Below, in pieces: positions 24,301-37,500 of a stretch of DNA of 64,000 bases. The DNA comes from Gymnorhina tibicen (Eukaryota > Chordata > Aves > Passeriformes > Artamidae), in NCBI GenBank assembly GCA_013399875.1, contig VXAZ01018984.1, positions 8,644,206 through 8,708,205 on the forward strand. The letters run 5' to 3'. The position numbers and the translations under genes were made by a program. The notes under the pieces are model-generated. The model saw only the letters and a list, made by a program, of their open reading frames with translations, was not told the DNA's origin and did not search any database. Position 1 is the stretch's first letter, and each line of letters begins with the position of its first letter.

Positions 24301-24947
24301 GGAGCTTTCCTGCTTGGTGTTGCATTCTCCAGGTGCCTCAGGTGGTACCTTTGAACATTTTACCCTCATCTTCACAGGACTAAGCAACCCAGCTGTTAGA
24401 TGGAAGTGAAACACATCAAGGTTTTTAAACAGTGCTTTTTTCCCCCTGAAGTCCTGAGGAGCAATTGGTCTTGGTGTCCCCAAAATGAAGTATAACAGTT
24501 GCCTGTGCAAGCCATTTCAAAGGCATATTTAAGCCTGAATGGACCTGGCAAGTTTTGCTAATAGTGGTGGTACCTACTCCCATAAATAGTGATTCCCTGA
24601 GAAATGGGGAAAAAAAATCCAACCCAAAACCCAAAACAATAAAAGGCCAAATGACTGGTTTTGTCCCGTTGTAGGCGTTCTCAGAAAATGCCTGATACAT
24701 ACTGAAATGATTATGTTCCTCACAAAATGAAGTCACAGCTGCTTCTGACTCTTAAAACATAGCTGGAAGAAGAGAAAAAGGCCTTCATTTTCGTAATAAC
24801 ATCCTAGTCAGATTATTCACCAAGTGAGAGGATATTTCTTCCTATACTAAAGGGAATACAAGGTCAGAATGTTCTATCTCTGAAAAGCATCCTAGAGCCC
24901 ATGCTATAGATCTTTGTTTTGTTTCAGTTTAATTTGTCTCTGAGCAA
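18321..24947. other. Intergenic, no gene seen
   Basis: No exon, RNA gene or clear mobile element is recognised. The stretch 18480-18640 is AT-rich and homeodomain-motif-rich. Alternating purine/pyrimidine (TATA/TGTG) runs occur near 20720-20765. A T17 run lies around 24131-24147. The 147-residue ORF at 21983-22426 has no family resemblance and includes a T-rich tract, so I regard it as chance. Confidence 0.65.

Positions 24948-24999
<52 letters not shown>
24948..24999. repeat. (AAT)17 trinucleotide microsatellite
   Basis: About seventeen uninterrupted AAT units span 52 bp. On the reverse strand the tract reads as a run of leucines in a spurious ORF. Pure tracts of this length are usually polymorphic in populations. 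Confidence 0.98.
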
Positions 25000-27900
25000 T
25001 TTCTATATTAACTGGCCCAGATGAGACGCATGAAAATTCCTGGATTTTCATCTCATTCTCCCAGATCACGTGTGTAGTCACAGTAACCAGGGGCACGGGT
25101 GAGTCCTTCAAAGCACAGGTAGGCCTAGACCTTCCTCCTTTCCTCTCCAATCCATCTTTGATTATGGAATAGAGGAGTCTGACCTAAGATGACCACCTTT
25201 TAAGTAGAGAATTATGAGTGGGATGAGACCACTCCATCCTCTGAGTTTCCTCCTTCTGTCAGGTCTTAGCTGCTTTCACTCCAGCCCTGACCCCTGACAG
25301 CCCAAAGTCTCTCACTCTGAGCTGAGGTACTGCTCTGAGCATTCTTGATATGGGCTCAGTGCCCTGTGGGGCTTTACAGACCAAAGCCCTTCACTGTGTC
25401 CCCACTTGCCTAGCTCAGCTCGTAGAGGCCTGTCCCTGGATCATATCCTGGGGCAGATATCCTTATGCCCCATGGATGTAACCATGGTGAGAAGAAAAGG
25501 TCCTTTCTCCTAAGTCCACCCCTGCATTTTGCAGAGGCAGGCATAAATTAACAATGTTCATTAACAATTCTTCAGGCGGATGTTAGTGTGTCACAGATCG
25601 ACTATAGACAGACTACAGACCAACCCTCACCAAATTATTTGCAGGTTTCTCTTGTAGATCAGCAGTTGGCAAGAGGTTTCCCAAAACTGACAAATATATT
25701 GTATCCATTGTCTTGAGGATAATGAATGGATGCACATCTGTGCTTAATACTTTTCTGCCTTTCAGAAATTCCCCACATTCCACAGATGTGAAATAAGATC
25801 CTTCAGATGTGAACAGTGCTTTTGAATTTCATTCACAGCTAAAGAGGTTAATAACTTGATGACCACGAGGAAACCACTCAGAAAACAAAACTGCTTTGGC
25901 TTTTAGATTAATTAATGCAGTTTAGTAATAGTGGTCGTTGTATAAAATATGTGTTGGTCATGATTTTTCTGATGGAAAACCAGTATTAAGGGCTCTAAAT
26001 GCGATACTGGTACGTACTGCATTACAGGATATTTAAACAGCAGTTATCAGGGTTTCGTAAGCCCTTGCTGGTGATTCCCACTCTGGCTATTAGGGGAGCT
26101 CAGAGTTTTTGTTTCAGGTAACTCCAATTATCAAGACTGTCAAGAGCAAGTTGAACAAACCTGGGTTAGGAGACACGAGGGACAACTTGGGGCATGAATA
26201 TTGTAAATTATACAAACTGCAGCCAGCAATTTTGTCACAAATGGAAAAGCAGGAAGAGATGTTTGGATGTTGAATTCTGTGTTAGGAGTGGGTCACTTCT
26301 TGCCTTGAGACAGAGACCATGATGTAAAGGGTGCTTTAAATTTTTTTGAAGGCCATAGGCTAATATTTGTCATTAATAATTGAATTTATTTCAATCTCAT
26401 TTCCAGGTAAGAGCTGCTGAGTGACAAAGTGGAGCAGAAAAAGCAATATGACACAAGACTTCCACAGCCCAGCTTGTGTTCTCTAGCGTACATGAGTGCA
26501 TATACCATATATGACCGCAAGCAGGTCACCAGTTTTGGCACATACTGAGGCTAGTTTTTGGCACAGAGTAAGTCTGCACACTCAAGGTGAAGACATTTTC
26601 TTGCTGTTGTCTAAATATTCTTAGAGGGATTTGCTTAAGTCAAAGAATAATTGTGTGCCTTTGATTCAGATAATGAATATGCAGTGTAGTTATTTGCAAG
26701 AGACTGTGTGAACACCATCTCTCTCTCTTGTTTCCTTTATATTGTTCCACTGGGGAAGACGAAACAGGAGATTTTACAAAGCAAGAGATGTGCGGGTAAC
26801 AGCACAAGACCTCAGAAGCAGGTACTGAGGTCTCCTGGCACAATCCCCACTGGATTTCCAGATCTGGCAAATTACTACTTCATCTATGTCAGAGTTTTTC
26901 AATACTTTTAATATTGTTAGGTTTTTCAGTCATAGGGAGGCTCTTTCCAGAAATTATGCATGTTTCAGATTAGTGCATATGAAATAGTTTGTTTTGTTGT
27001 CCTTTCATGGTCCTCTAGAAGTAACTCTCCACCCTTCTGGGTTGAAAACTGCTTATCTGCATGTATATCTGCACTGGGTTGGGTGTGCTCTTTTTAACAG
27101 GAATAAACAATCTCAGGGGATGAATAAGATGTCACAAGCAGCTTTGGGAATAAAGAGCAAAGTCATGGAAAGCACAGAGCTAAAAAGGTTCTTTTTGTCA
27201 ATGCTCATTTTCATGGTTCATAAAAATCTAATTCCGAATGTTAGTTTACACCCCTCAACTCCCCCCAGAAAAATCCATTCAGACACTGTGCATTTGTCAT
27301 TTGTGAGCCAAACGCTGACAACACTGGTATTATCCCATCTCCCAGTCCAACAAAAACCAACTTTTATCTTATGAAAAATTATTTCACGTATCTGAAATAT
27401 TGCAATATTTTTTTTTTTTGTGGAGTTGTGTTTGTAATGCCTCGCTGTATTACAGAGTTAGCACAGCAACCTGTCCCTTGACAGTTTGATTTTCCTCTTA
27501 AACAGGCACAAGGAAAATAAGAGCAATGCATCTGATGCTGAGGTTATGGAAAGACAAGCTTCCAAATGATAGTGAATTAAAAGAAAGATTCCTGCCATGT
27601 GTTTTTTAGTTGTTAGCATGCTTCTCTGTGAAAGACAAGAGCTCTTTCTGCCCGAGTCCTGCGCTCAGACATGCAGAGGGTCCCTAACTCAAGGAATTTA
27701 TAGGCGAGCAGAGAAGGCAGACGGGTGGGAGGGGAATGGAGGCACAGTAACGGAGGAGCTTGGGCCAAGCAGCCACAGCTACAGCTGGCCACTGCATCCC
27801 AGTAGGCTCCCTGGAAAAGCAAAGCTGCTGGCCTTCCCTGAAGACATCACCTTTAACTTAAGCCAAATATTTATTTAGGTTGATTTCCTTATCTGGAAGA

Positions 27901-30900
27901 TGCGGGAAAAAGCCAAGGGGCTCCAGGGGGACCAAACATTAAAACTGTTCCTTTTTTTTTTTTCCAGAAAAGGACAAAATAAAATACTAGCAGTGCTAGA
28001 TTTTTTAAAAATCTATCCTGCTTAATTTTATGGCAAAATATGAACTGCACAGTCTGGCCTTTTACATATTACTTACCAATGGATTTTCTCAGCCATTGGT
28101 CCCTAAGAAGAGCCCTGTAAGCCAAATAAAGCACTTTGGCATGCTGGAATTACTGATGCTCACTACAAGTAGAGAATAAAATGGGAATATTTCATCACAA
28201 GCAGTGATGGAGTACAAAATGTCAAGGAAGGAAAATTCAGGTAGCTGATCTGGGAAGATGATCCACACCCTGTTCTTGCTCCCAAATCTGCCCAAAAAAC
28301 CTGCCATAAAACATTCCTCAGACAGGCATGTAGGAACAGCTTTTGACTCTGCTATTAGTCCAGCTTGTACAGTGTCAGGCTTGAGGTCCTTGGGAGAGGT
28401 GTGGGGGTTTGAGGGGCATCAGGATACACCTGTGGAGAAGAATATTTCTTCCTCAGATCTACAGTCAAAACAAATCAAAAGCTCTGAAGCCTGAAAGCCA
28501 CAGGAGTTGAGTCTGTAGAAAAAGGTGTATTCTGTACCAAACAGAGAGATTTCTCACCACAAAAGACAGCTCTTTGAACAGGCTGGAGAGACCCCTGGCC
28601 AGTCAGCCCTGTACAGCTGCAAAACCTGTCCGAAACATGTCCAGATGCTCCCTATTGAAGTTTCAGGCAATGTCCTACAATAGTCCCCAAAGCAGAGGAA
28701 GTGAAAGGAAGGAGTTTCAGAGGCAGGGTGGTAGCCCAAACTAAGCAAATAACTGTTTTGTTTGACATTCTGCCCAAGGCTCATAACAGAAATAAAAAGC
28801 TCTGACCTGTAAGAAACCCCGGGTGTGGTGGAAAGTGCTTCCTGGGCTGGGGAAAACGGGCGAGCTGCCCTGTCAGCTGCCTGGGGCATGGGTGAGCAAA
28901 TACGTGGTCTCTGGCTGAAAAGTGATTATGATGGGAAATATTTTGCATGGATTCATACTTAATGGTTTTCAGGATTACTCAGGTACTTTTATTTTGAGGC
29001 TTCAATAGGAACTTGTTCTTAAGGGCTGTGAGAATAATCCTGTCAAATCAAAGCTGCTGATGCTTTGGCACAAGCATCACTCGGAAGACTTAAATTTTCC
29101 AAGCCCCAGAACACAATCCAGCATGGCGGAGTCCATGGTGAGGGGACAAGTCATTTGCTGGAATGTGCAAATCCTAACGAATCAAGATAAGACAACTTTA
29201 AAGGCTCCAGAAATGAAGCTTCTCAAGATGCTGTCAGTGTGCTGTGTATACAGCACAAGGCAGTGCATGTTTGAGAGCAAAAGTAGGTACATGGCCCTGG
29301 CTCAGAAAGTACATTTAAAACAACATAATTTATTATCTGAGCTATGGCTGACAGCAATCTGTTCCCCTGTTTCGGCCAGATTTTACAACTTCACTGAGCT
29401 CCAGTTCATGTGCCCATCTCATGCTGCTGTTGTCTCACTGTGGAGACTGTGGGAAATGCTTCAGGGTAGCTCACAGAGGATGCAGAAGAAGCATCATTAC
29501 AATTTGTAAAAGGGATTGTTTTAATCCAGGAAACAATAGAAACATCTTATAAATGGTGAGCAGCTGGTCCAAAGAACAAATCTAAAACATTACATTATCA
29601 CTACTGGGAACTGTGAAATAAGAGTCCACTTTAGTAGTCCTCAGCAGTACTTTTTTCTGGTAAATGTTGCAGTGTTGGTAAATGGAGTGTATATTTATGG
29701 AATAGCTTTGTTTTTGATGGGATCAGTGTAACTCTGATGAGGCTCATGTTTGCAAAAAGAGAATTTCATCCAGGTATTTGAAGATTACGAACAGTAATAT
29801 TTCATGATTAGGTGCCTTTATATATGTGCTAATTGGCACTATGACAGTCTTTTGCTTAGTGAACTGATCCCAAGGGTGATCTCATTATTTTCTCATGGTT
29901 TAACAAGGAATTAGAATCCTAAACAGTGGTAAAGTGCATTAGAAAGTATTTGACCTTGACCAAATCATAGCTTTCAGTTTAATTTTATTTTCCATTCCTT
30001 GAAGAGGCTTGATACACCAGAGAAACTGGCCATGAGTTTTGCACCTGCTAGAACTTACAGTTCGGTACTATTTGGAACTTGTGTTGTGTCTTTTGTGAGA
30101 CACCCAAGCATAATTATGCCAGTACACCCAGCACAGCCTGTTCCCTTTGCTGCTCCAGTATAAAGTGTCTGTTGTTCCTAAACTCAGTGACTTTCAGAAC
30201 ACTTTAAGAGAATACATTTTCTTGAAAAGAAAAAGGGAGGAAGTCAACAGTGTCTTGTATTAACTTGTTTGTGCTCCAGTTATAGCTGGAGAAGCCTCCT
30301 GTGGAGTGTGTCCTCAGCTTTCCTCAGCCAGGGCAAGTTAAGGGAGAGAGCTTGTCCCTGGGACCTTAAGAGAATCTCAGCTTTTGATGTTTGCATTTAT
30401 GGCATACACCTTTCCTGTGCAAAATAATAAATTGGAGAATGAGCTCCAGCCTTGAGCTCCCCACCTTTTACCGACGTGATTGAGTATGTTAATGAGCCTT
30501 AATTGCCCAGAAAAGCCCCACATGGGACTTCCACCAACACATCCCGCCCAGGTAGCCAGTGGCTCCATTGAAGTTTAGGATGGATTACCTCTTCCTTCTC
30601 TCTGAGCACAGCTTTCTCCAGCTCTGTCTCCTGCTGCTTGCGCTTGGAACCCCAGACGCGGCTCACACCTTGCCATGTTGAGGGCCATTGAAGGACCAGC
30701 TCTACCCAGTGTTCAGGTACTGTGTGGGGACAGGGTCCTGATGAGCGTGTGTATGACTGGTGCCGGGGCTGCCCTCAGCTCCCTCAGAACTGGGCAGCCC
30801 CTCCTGCTGTTCCCTGACACTGCAGCCTTGCAGCTCGGCATCCTTCACTCAGGCGGGGCAAGGGGGAGAGAGAGCATGACTGAACAGTAACAGAAAGCAA

Positions 30901-30917
30901 TTTGTGCTCCAAAGAAA
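25000..30917. other. Intergenic, no gene seen
   Basis: No supported exon is present. The moderately GC-richer pieces at 25240-25540 and 28500-28900 are unassigned. They could be old LTRs or other repeats, but I cannot name a family. A perfect palindrome with a one-base centre (tagattttt, T, complement) lies at 27997-28015. The 149-residue ORF at 29060-29509 shows no known domain. Confidence 0.65.
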
Positions 30918-31590
30918 TTTGGTGCCATCCCTGGATGGCATCCTTTCCTTCTGTTGCGTCAGACACCCCGCTCGGTTTTGTGTCATCTGCCAGCTTGCTG
31001 AGGGTGTGCTTGATCTCGCTGTCTGTGTTGTTGATAAGATATTAACGAGTGCCAGTCCCAAGACAGAGCCCTGAGGGACACCACTTTTCACCAGCCTCCA
31101 CCTGGACATAGAACCATTGACTATCCAGCCAATACCTTATCCACTGAATAGTCCATCCATCAAATACTTGTTGCTCCAGTTTGGAGAGAAGGCGGTCATG
31201 TGGGACCGTGCCAAATGCCCTACAGAGATCTAGGTAGGTGACACTGCTTGGTCTTTCCTTGTTGACTGTTGCTGTCACTCCATTGCAGGAGGCTGCCGGA
31301 TTGGTTAGGCACAATTTGCCCTCAGTAAAGCTGTGCTGGCTGTCTCTGGTCACCTCCTTGTCCTGTGTGTGCCTTAGCATGGCTTCCATGAAGATCTGCT
31401 CCATGATCTTCCCAGACAAAGAGGCAAGGCTCACCTGTCTGTAGTGCCCCAGGTCTTCCTTTCTTCCCTTTTTAAAAATAGAAGTATGGTTTCCCTTTCT
31501 TCAGTCGGGACCTTGCCTGACTGCCATGATTTTTCAAATATCATGGAGGATGGCTTGTCAGCAGCATCAGCCAGTTCCCTTAACTAGGAA
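30918..31590 (-). mobile_element. CR1 LINE fragment covering the reverse transcriptase core
   Basis: Read on the minus strand, this is the middle of CR1 ORF2. It begins with the NYRPVSL-type block (here degraded to HYRQVSL near 31440). It continues with GKIMEQIFMEAMLRH, then CLTN, then YLDLCRAFGTVPHD (the RT motif A region, normally AFDTVPHD; the Asp is Gly here), then SGVPQGSVLG. The LADDT block, equivalent to the catalytic xxDD motif, follows only after a frameshift near 31040. The copy is truncated at both ends and carries a frameshift and a motif A change, so it is inactive. No intact endonuclease domain or 3' tail is attached. Confidence 0.92.
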
Positions 31591-34500
31591 CTGGGAAGCT
31601 GGTATAAGAATCTAGAAAGGGATTTGACTGTGCCTGTATTTTTGGTCAAACCGAACTTTTATCCTTATTTCAAAATACCCCAAAGGCAGTGTTTTGCATT
31701 ATAGACACAATCTTTGTGTGTTGCTTTCCTGAGTGAAAATGAAGGTAACCTCCCCAGAATATCCCCCTTGTACAATCTCCCATGCAAGCCTTGCATCAGT
31801 GCTTACCACCTAATGCACCTGGCAAACTCTGGTGGCTGCTCTTTGTTTTCAGATGAGTGTAGACTGTTAGATGTGTATTGTTGGCTTGGTTCTTCCTTGC
31901 ACTTTTGAAAATTATTATTTCCTTGCCATAAAGCCTTTTATTTTTTTCCTCCCTACACACAGACTTTTTAATTTACATTTTCTTTCATCTGGAATCTCAA
32001 GGCCTTTGATTCATATTTGCTCTTTGTTTTGATGTACGGAAAAAGCTTAAGACATACTTGGCTCTAATAGCTGTACAAATTCAAACCCTGGTAAGGAAGA
32101 GAAATATTTGAAACCAACTCAATCCTGGTTTATTTAAAGATTTAATTTACCCATAGATTTCAAATAAAAAATAAAATCATGATCTATATTTTGTTACTAG
32201 ATCTTAAAATAATAAAATCAGCCATAGTTTACATGCTTGTTGGGTGACATTGGGTGTTAAGGAGGAGAGAAAGCTGAGGTTTGCTTCCAAAGGATTCTTG
32301 TGAAGTGACTTTGAAACATGGCTTAAAGGGTAATTGCTTTTCCATCATAAAATTTTTAAAGGAGAGTGATTTTCCAGGTGTTTGATAAACACTTTGTTAA
32401 ATAATATGTCTAACATAAAAGGTTCAATGAAAGCCTTTTTTTTTTTTTTCTTCTCCTCAGAAACTAAGTATTGCAAGGAGAGGGAAAAAACCCAGCTCCT
32501 CCTATGTTGTAGCACCTCAACCAGAAAGAATGTAAGGGGCTGTAACCAGAGAGTTACAGGGGTCCAGCATTTACCCATTACTGTCTGCATTCAGAGGGGA
32601 GTCAAGAGGCAATAGTAACTACTTGAAATTTTACAGCTAAGATATTAATGGATTAATTAATTTTTTTCTTTCTTTAACACTGTTCACAAAAAGAATCTCA
32701 AATTGCAAAACACACGCAGCTTTCCCCAGTCTGGAAAGTAAAAAGCCAAAACCAAATACGCATATTTTTAAATGCTTTCCCTGTAATGTGTCACTACCTC
32801 GTAACAGCACCTCAAAGGAGTAGCAATGTTTCTCAATCATGATACTTATAAACGCAGGAGAAATGCTCACGCTTTAATAATAGGAGAAGTCTCCAACTTG
32901 CATTTGTGGGATGGTAGCTTTTTTCCTTTCCAGGAATGGTTTGAGTTTTCTCTCCCTTGTTCAAAACATAAGATGAATCCAAACTATGTATGTGCCTTCT
33001 CTGGATTTACAACCACGCATTTCTGCAGTCCCTAAAACTTCAAAGGGTTAATGCTGAACAAATAGATAAAAAACTTTTTCCTAGATAGATCTATGAAAAA
33101 AGGTGTGGGTGTTTTGTATAAAAGAAAACCGGATCCTCTGGTTGCAAGGTAGAAGGAAAAAACCCTCTTTTCCGCCGGTGTGGTGTGTCTTCCTAAAACT
33201 TACTTTTATCCCACAGGAGTATCTGTTTTCAACAGTAAAATGAAACTCTGTGGGAGGCAGTGAAGAACATAACTAAGCCAACAGGACAGTTTTTCTTGTT
33301 TTCAGTATTTGCATCCTCTGAGATTTACCTCTGGTGATCAGTGCTTTCTGTGTTCAGTATAAATGTGTCTGCTGAGGAATACTCATGGAGCCCTTGCTTC
33401 TGCTTCCCTTCCATTTCCATCCCCCAAATGAGGCTTCAGTGGGGCTCAGACACTGCTCAAACCCTCCCATCCATTACTTAAATCTTACTAGGGCACTCCA
33501 GCATGGGAGTTTATGGGTTGAAAAGGGCTGAGTAGGAAGGGATTTGTAGGCTGCATTTCCATGTTGTAAAACACTTTCAGAACAGGCAGGAGCTGGTGCT
33601 CTACAGGATAATTGCTCTTTCTTTCGAACTTTGGGAACCAGAAGTAAAATATAGAAATCTCATGTATGTTCTCTTTGTGATGCAGGGCAATGAAAGGGAC
33701 TGTCCCTCATGTGCTGCTGCTTTTTATTATTATTATTATAATAGCGTCATGAAAAGGTTTGAAGGGGATTTCTGTTACTCTGATGCAAGAAAGGTTGTAT
33801 TTCACTAGCAGCAGTTCTCCCTCTGTATTATGCCCCTGTGAATGCACGATACTGCCTGAATGCTTGCAGGTAGCCTGGGTGTGTTTATCAGTTTTGATAA
33901 CCAAGCCTTTATAAACTCTTTATCTGCCTAAACAAAACAGAATAAACATCAGATTTAGCTGATGCCACCATATTGGTAGCAGGGGAAGAGAGAAGAAATG
34001 TGTTTCTGTGATATGTCTTGTTTTACCCAAAAGTCACATGGAAGCTGCTTAATCATTTACTGTGCAAGAATATATGGTGCTCAGGGCCTGGGGAAAGCTG
34101 CTCAGGGGGAAATAGTTTGGTGAGAATGAAGGAGAGCACGGGATGGAGGCAAATAGACCAACCAGCATGCAAGGAAGTTATTTGTTGCTGGAAAAATAGT
34201 TCCTAGAGGGGCAGCTCCTCCCCTCTTGCTCTGTTCTGCTTCCAGCACAGCATCAGGACATGCAATGGTGCAACTAACTGTGGTCTCCATGCTTGTGTTT
34301 GGCGATGCCTGTGTCCTGCTGATCTGCTGAAAAACATATCAGTTTAGCAAGCGTTCATTAGTAGTGACTGCCAATATTTATGCCTATTTGCAACTTTTAG
34401 CTGCTAAGACATATTCAGGGCTCTGAGGGACTTTTACTATTGCCACCTCGGCAGCACGAGGAGACCATTTTCAGTTTCGTCATGTACTTATTATGAAATA

Positions 34501-37500
34501 AGAGCTCTCCATTATAGGTGGCTTTATAGCTAAGTACTACGCTGGGAATTTAAAAAAAAAAATCTCACTTTATTTTCCACCAGACAAATACCCTGCTATT
34601 TTTTTGGCCAGGCTCTCAGAACACAGCAGGAAAATAACTGTAATCCACTTCCCAAGTAGTGTCTTCTTGCTTCTTAGAGAGTTGGGGTAACTTCACTGGT
34701 GGTTCTCCATTTCTAATCTATGCCAACAACTATAACTTACGGTATTCAATTACTCTGTGGTCCTAAATTTGAAGACATTTCTTTGCATGGCTTTTGGTAA
34801 AAGCAAGCTATTTGAGTTTACTTATTTAGGCCTGTCAATAAAGCACCCTAAACCCAAGCAGTGCCCTAACAATATGGTTGGATGCGTGGTCCCATCTCCA
34901 GTAGCCTTTATAAAGGACATAATGACATGGGGATCTGTGCACCTGAGTTGCAACACAGTCCAGGAGAGTGGTAGGGATAAAAGGTGCTAGTGGGAAAGTC
35001 AGGATCTCTGTCATGAGAAGTCAGGGTAGGACAGAAAACGTTTCCCTGGTTCCTCTTGAAATGTGTGGACTAACTGGATTGACTGGACCAGGGAAAGAAA
35101 GACAGTGTCTCCAAGCTCTAGTTGAGAGCTTCAGTCAGAGTGCAAAGGGTCCTTTCTCAAATGATGTTTTTGTTTATTTGTATCTCTTACATCTCTTACA
35201 ATTTCCAATATACAATTACACTAAGTGGTGATTATTTTTTTGTTTGCTTCTTTAATAGTATTTACCTCTGGGTTGTTCGGTTACCATTTTTTATGACTGA
35301 AAATTGGTTTTAAAGTTTTCTCTTTCCTCCTGATAGCATTACAAAAATGTAAGTGCTTTTATTATGATATTTTTCTTTATTTTAGAAGAGAAGCTGTAAT
35401 AGCAACATTTGGCCAAATGACTGGCTTCTCAAAGTTTCCATATGCAGCCAGGCTGTGTAGGGGAGAATATGCAATGATGAATATTTTAAATCTGAGTAGT
35501 GTGAAGGCATGGCAAAGCCAAGGGTATGAAGGGGATGTGGTGGCTGATTCCTGGATGCATAAACTGTTTTAAACATTTTCGTGCTGGCAAATTTCATTTT
35601 TTAATAATGAACTGAAGACAAACTTTCCTGTTTTCTGGACATTGAACCCACTGGCTTTCACCTGATGTACTGCTCTGTCGTTAAGTCATCAAAGGACTCA
35701 CTCTTTGGAGCCTCATCGGGAGAAAGCCAGTATACTGAACCTCTGGAAGTCATCTCTGCAGTGCAAAAGAGCAGCAGTCCAATGGATTGTGTGACATGGC
35801 AGGTCTTGAAAGCACAGCACATCAAGGAAGGAAGGAAGGAGTTCCATAACTTCAAGGGTATTTGGCTGTTATTTTTAGAGTTATTTGACTGACAGATCAC
35901 TATGCAAAAGTGATGTGTATGGGGAGAGCTAGTGAAATAGTGCTGGAGATGGTTATAGTCTGATGTAACTCCAGTGTGATGACAATTCCCTGGCTCTTAG
36001 TGGCGTTTTATCCCTGACATGCAATGTTCTACTTGTCAGCTCTCTTTTGTTTTCCATGGCTTGTTTCTCCTTGCTTTCCACACCAAACAACAGTGAGCAA
36101 ATGAAAGGATCCTTTTATGAGTTAATGAATGCCTTTTGTGGTTTTACATATTCCACTCTGGGTATAGGAGAAATGCATTGTATGGCTGAGCCTGTGGCTG
36201 GCAAAATGGGTGCCTGCAAATAAAAGGGTACCTAATTTAAAATAAAGTGAGACCCTGTCCTTCCCACTGTGAGAACAGACCAATCTCTCAGCATGGGACT
36301 TCTTTGCCTTGGGTGGGTCCCTGGTGTAGAAATCCAGTTTTCTTACTCCCATTTTTCCGATCAAGCCTGACATACTTGGAAAAGGCAAAACATGACCACA
36401 GGAAGATCTCAACAAAGAAATGTACCTTTTCCTATGCAAACTCTGCTGATTTCATCAGGCTTTCACCAGGCAGTCGTATGGCCTGCTGGATAAAAGTAAA
36501 ATAGCTTAAACAGTTTTGTTCCAAGAACTTTTTATGGCTGCTTCAAGACTGAGCCCTGATCCTTGTTTTGATGTCTTAGGGAATACTGAGAACTTTTGCT
36601 GTCATTGTGCGAAAGGTCAAATTTTATCCCCTGTGACAACACAGCTGCATTTGGGGAAAACTGCTGTTGTTATTGCATTAAATTGGTCATTTTATGCTCT
36701 CCAGAAGGTCCACCTCTTTTCAAGGGTTTAAATCCAAGAGGAAATCCCACTAAGATCAAATAACATTACAGTATAGGAAGAATAAGTATATATACATACC
36801 CTATATAGACATGACAAACAGTAAATATAAAAATCATACCTATTATGCGAGTCCTAAACTAAGGAATTTTAGGAGGAAGAAAAAACATAAAATATACTCC
36901 TTAATAATGAAATGAAATTATTATAAAAGAACGATGACAGACTTGCTTTTAATTAAAATAACACCTGTTGTATTAAGTTTCAAAGAAGTGATCAAAGAAA
37001 ATACTGAGCAAAAAACAAGGCACACAGTAAGTGTTTAGTAGATCAAAACATTTAAAATGTTTCAGAGAAGTATGAGATGTAAAAGGGAAAAAAACATTGG
37101 GGATTATGTTGGGATTATACTGAAACTTGACTAAAGGAGCAACACTCCTGAACAAATAACATTACATTAAATTAATTAGAGTTTAGAATATGAAATTGTT
37201 AAAGTTTGCTATCTCAGCTGTTTCTTTAAACTGGAAAAGGGATTAATCCATATTGTAAAAATAGTTAGTGGTTCAGAGGGCAGAAGCTATAAAATACTGC
37301 TGAAGTTTGGGAAAACAATAACAAAATCGACAAGAAAGTGCAGTTTGTGGTCCAAGTCCTTGGAAACCTTAGGCATGTGAAGAGCTCTTTGTGCAAGTCC
37401 ATTTACTGGACTTGGGAGCAGTACTGTTATCAGCAAGGTGTACATGGATGCTTTGGGATGTACCCAAAATCCAGGATGTTTTGTCTGCAGTTTAAGACTG

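Noticed and set aside
24929..25150. Minus-strand ORF with a poly-leucine run
   Set aside because: The leucines come only from the (AAT)n microsatellite.
29060..29509. 149-residue ORF on the + strand
   Set aside because: It resembles no known family, and its composition is like non-coding DNA read in frame.
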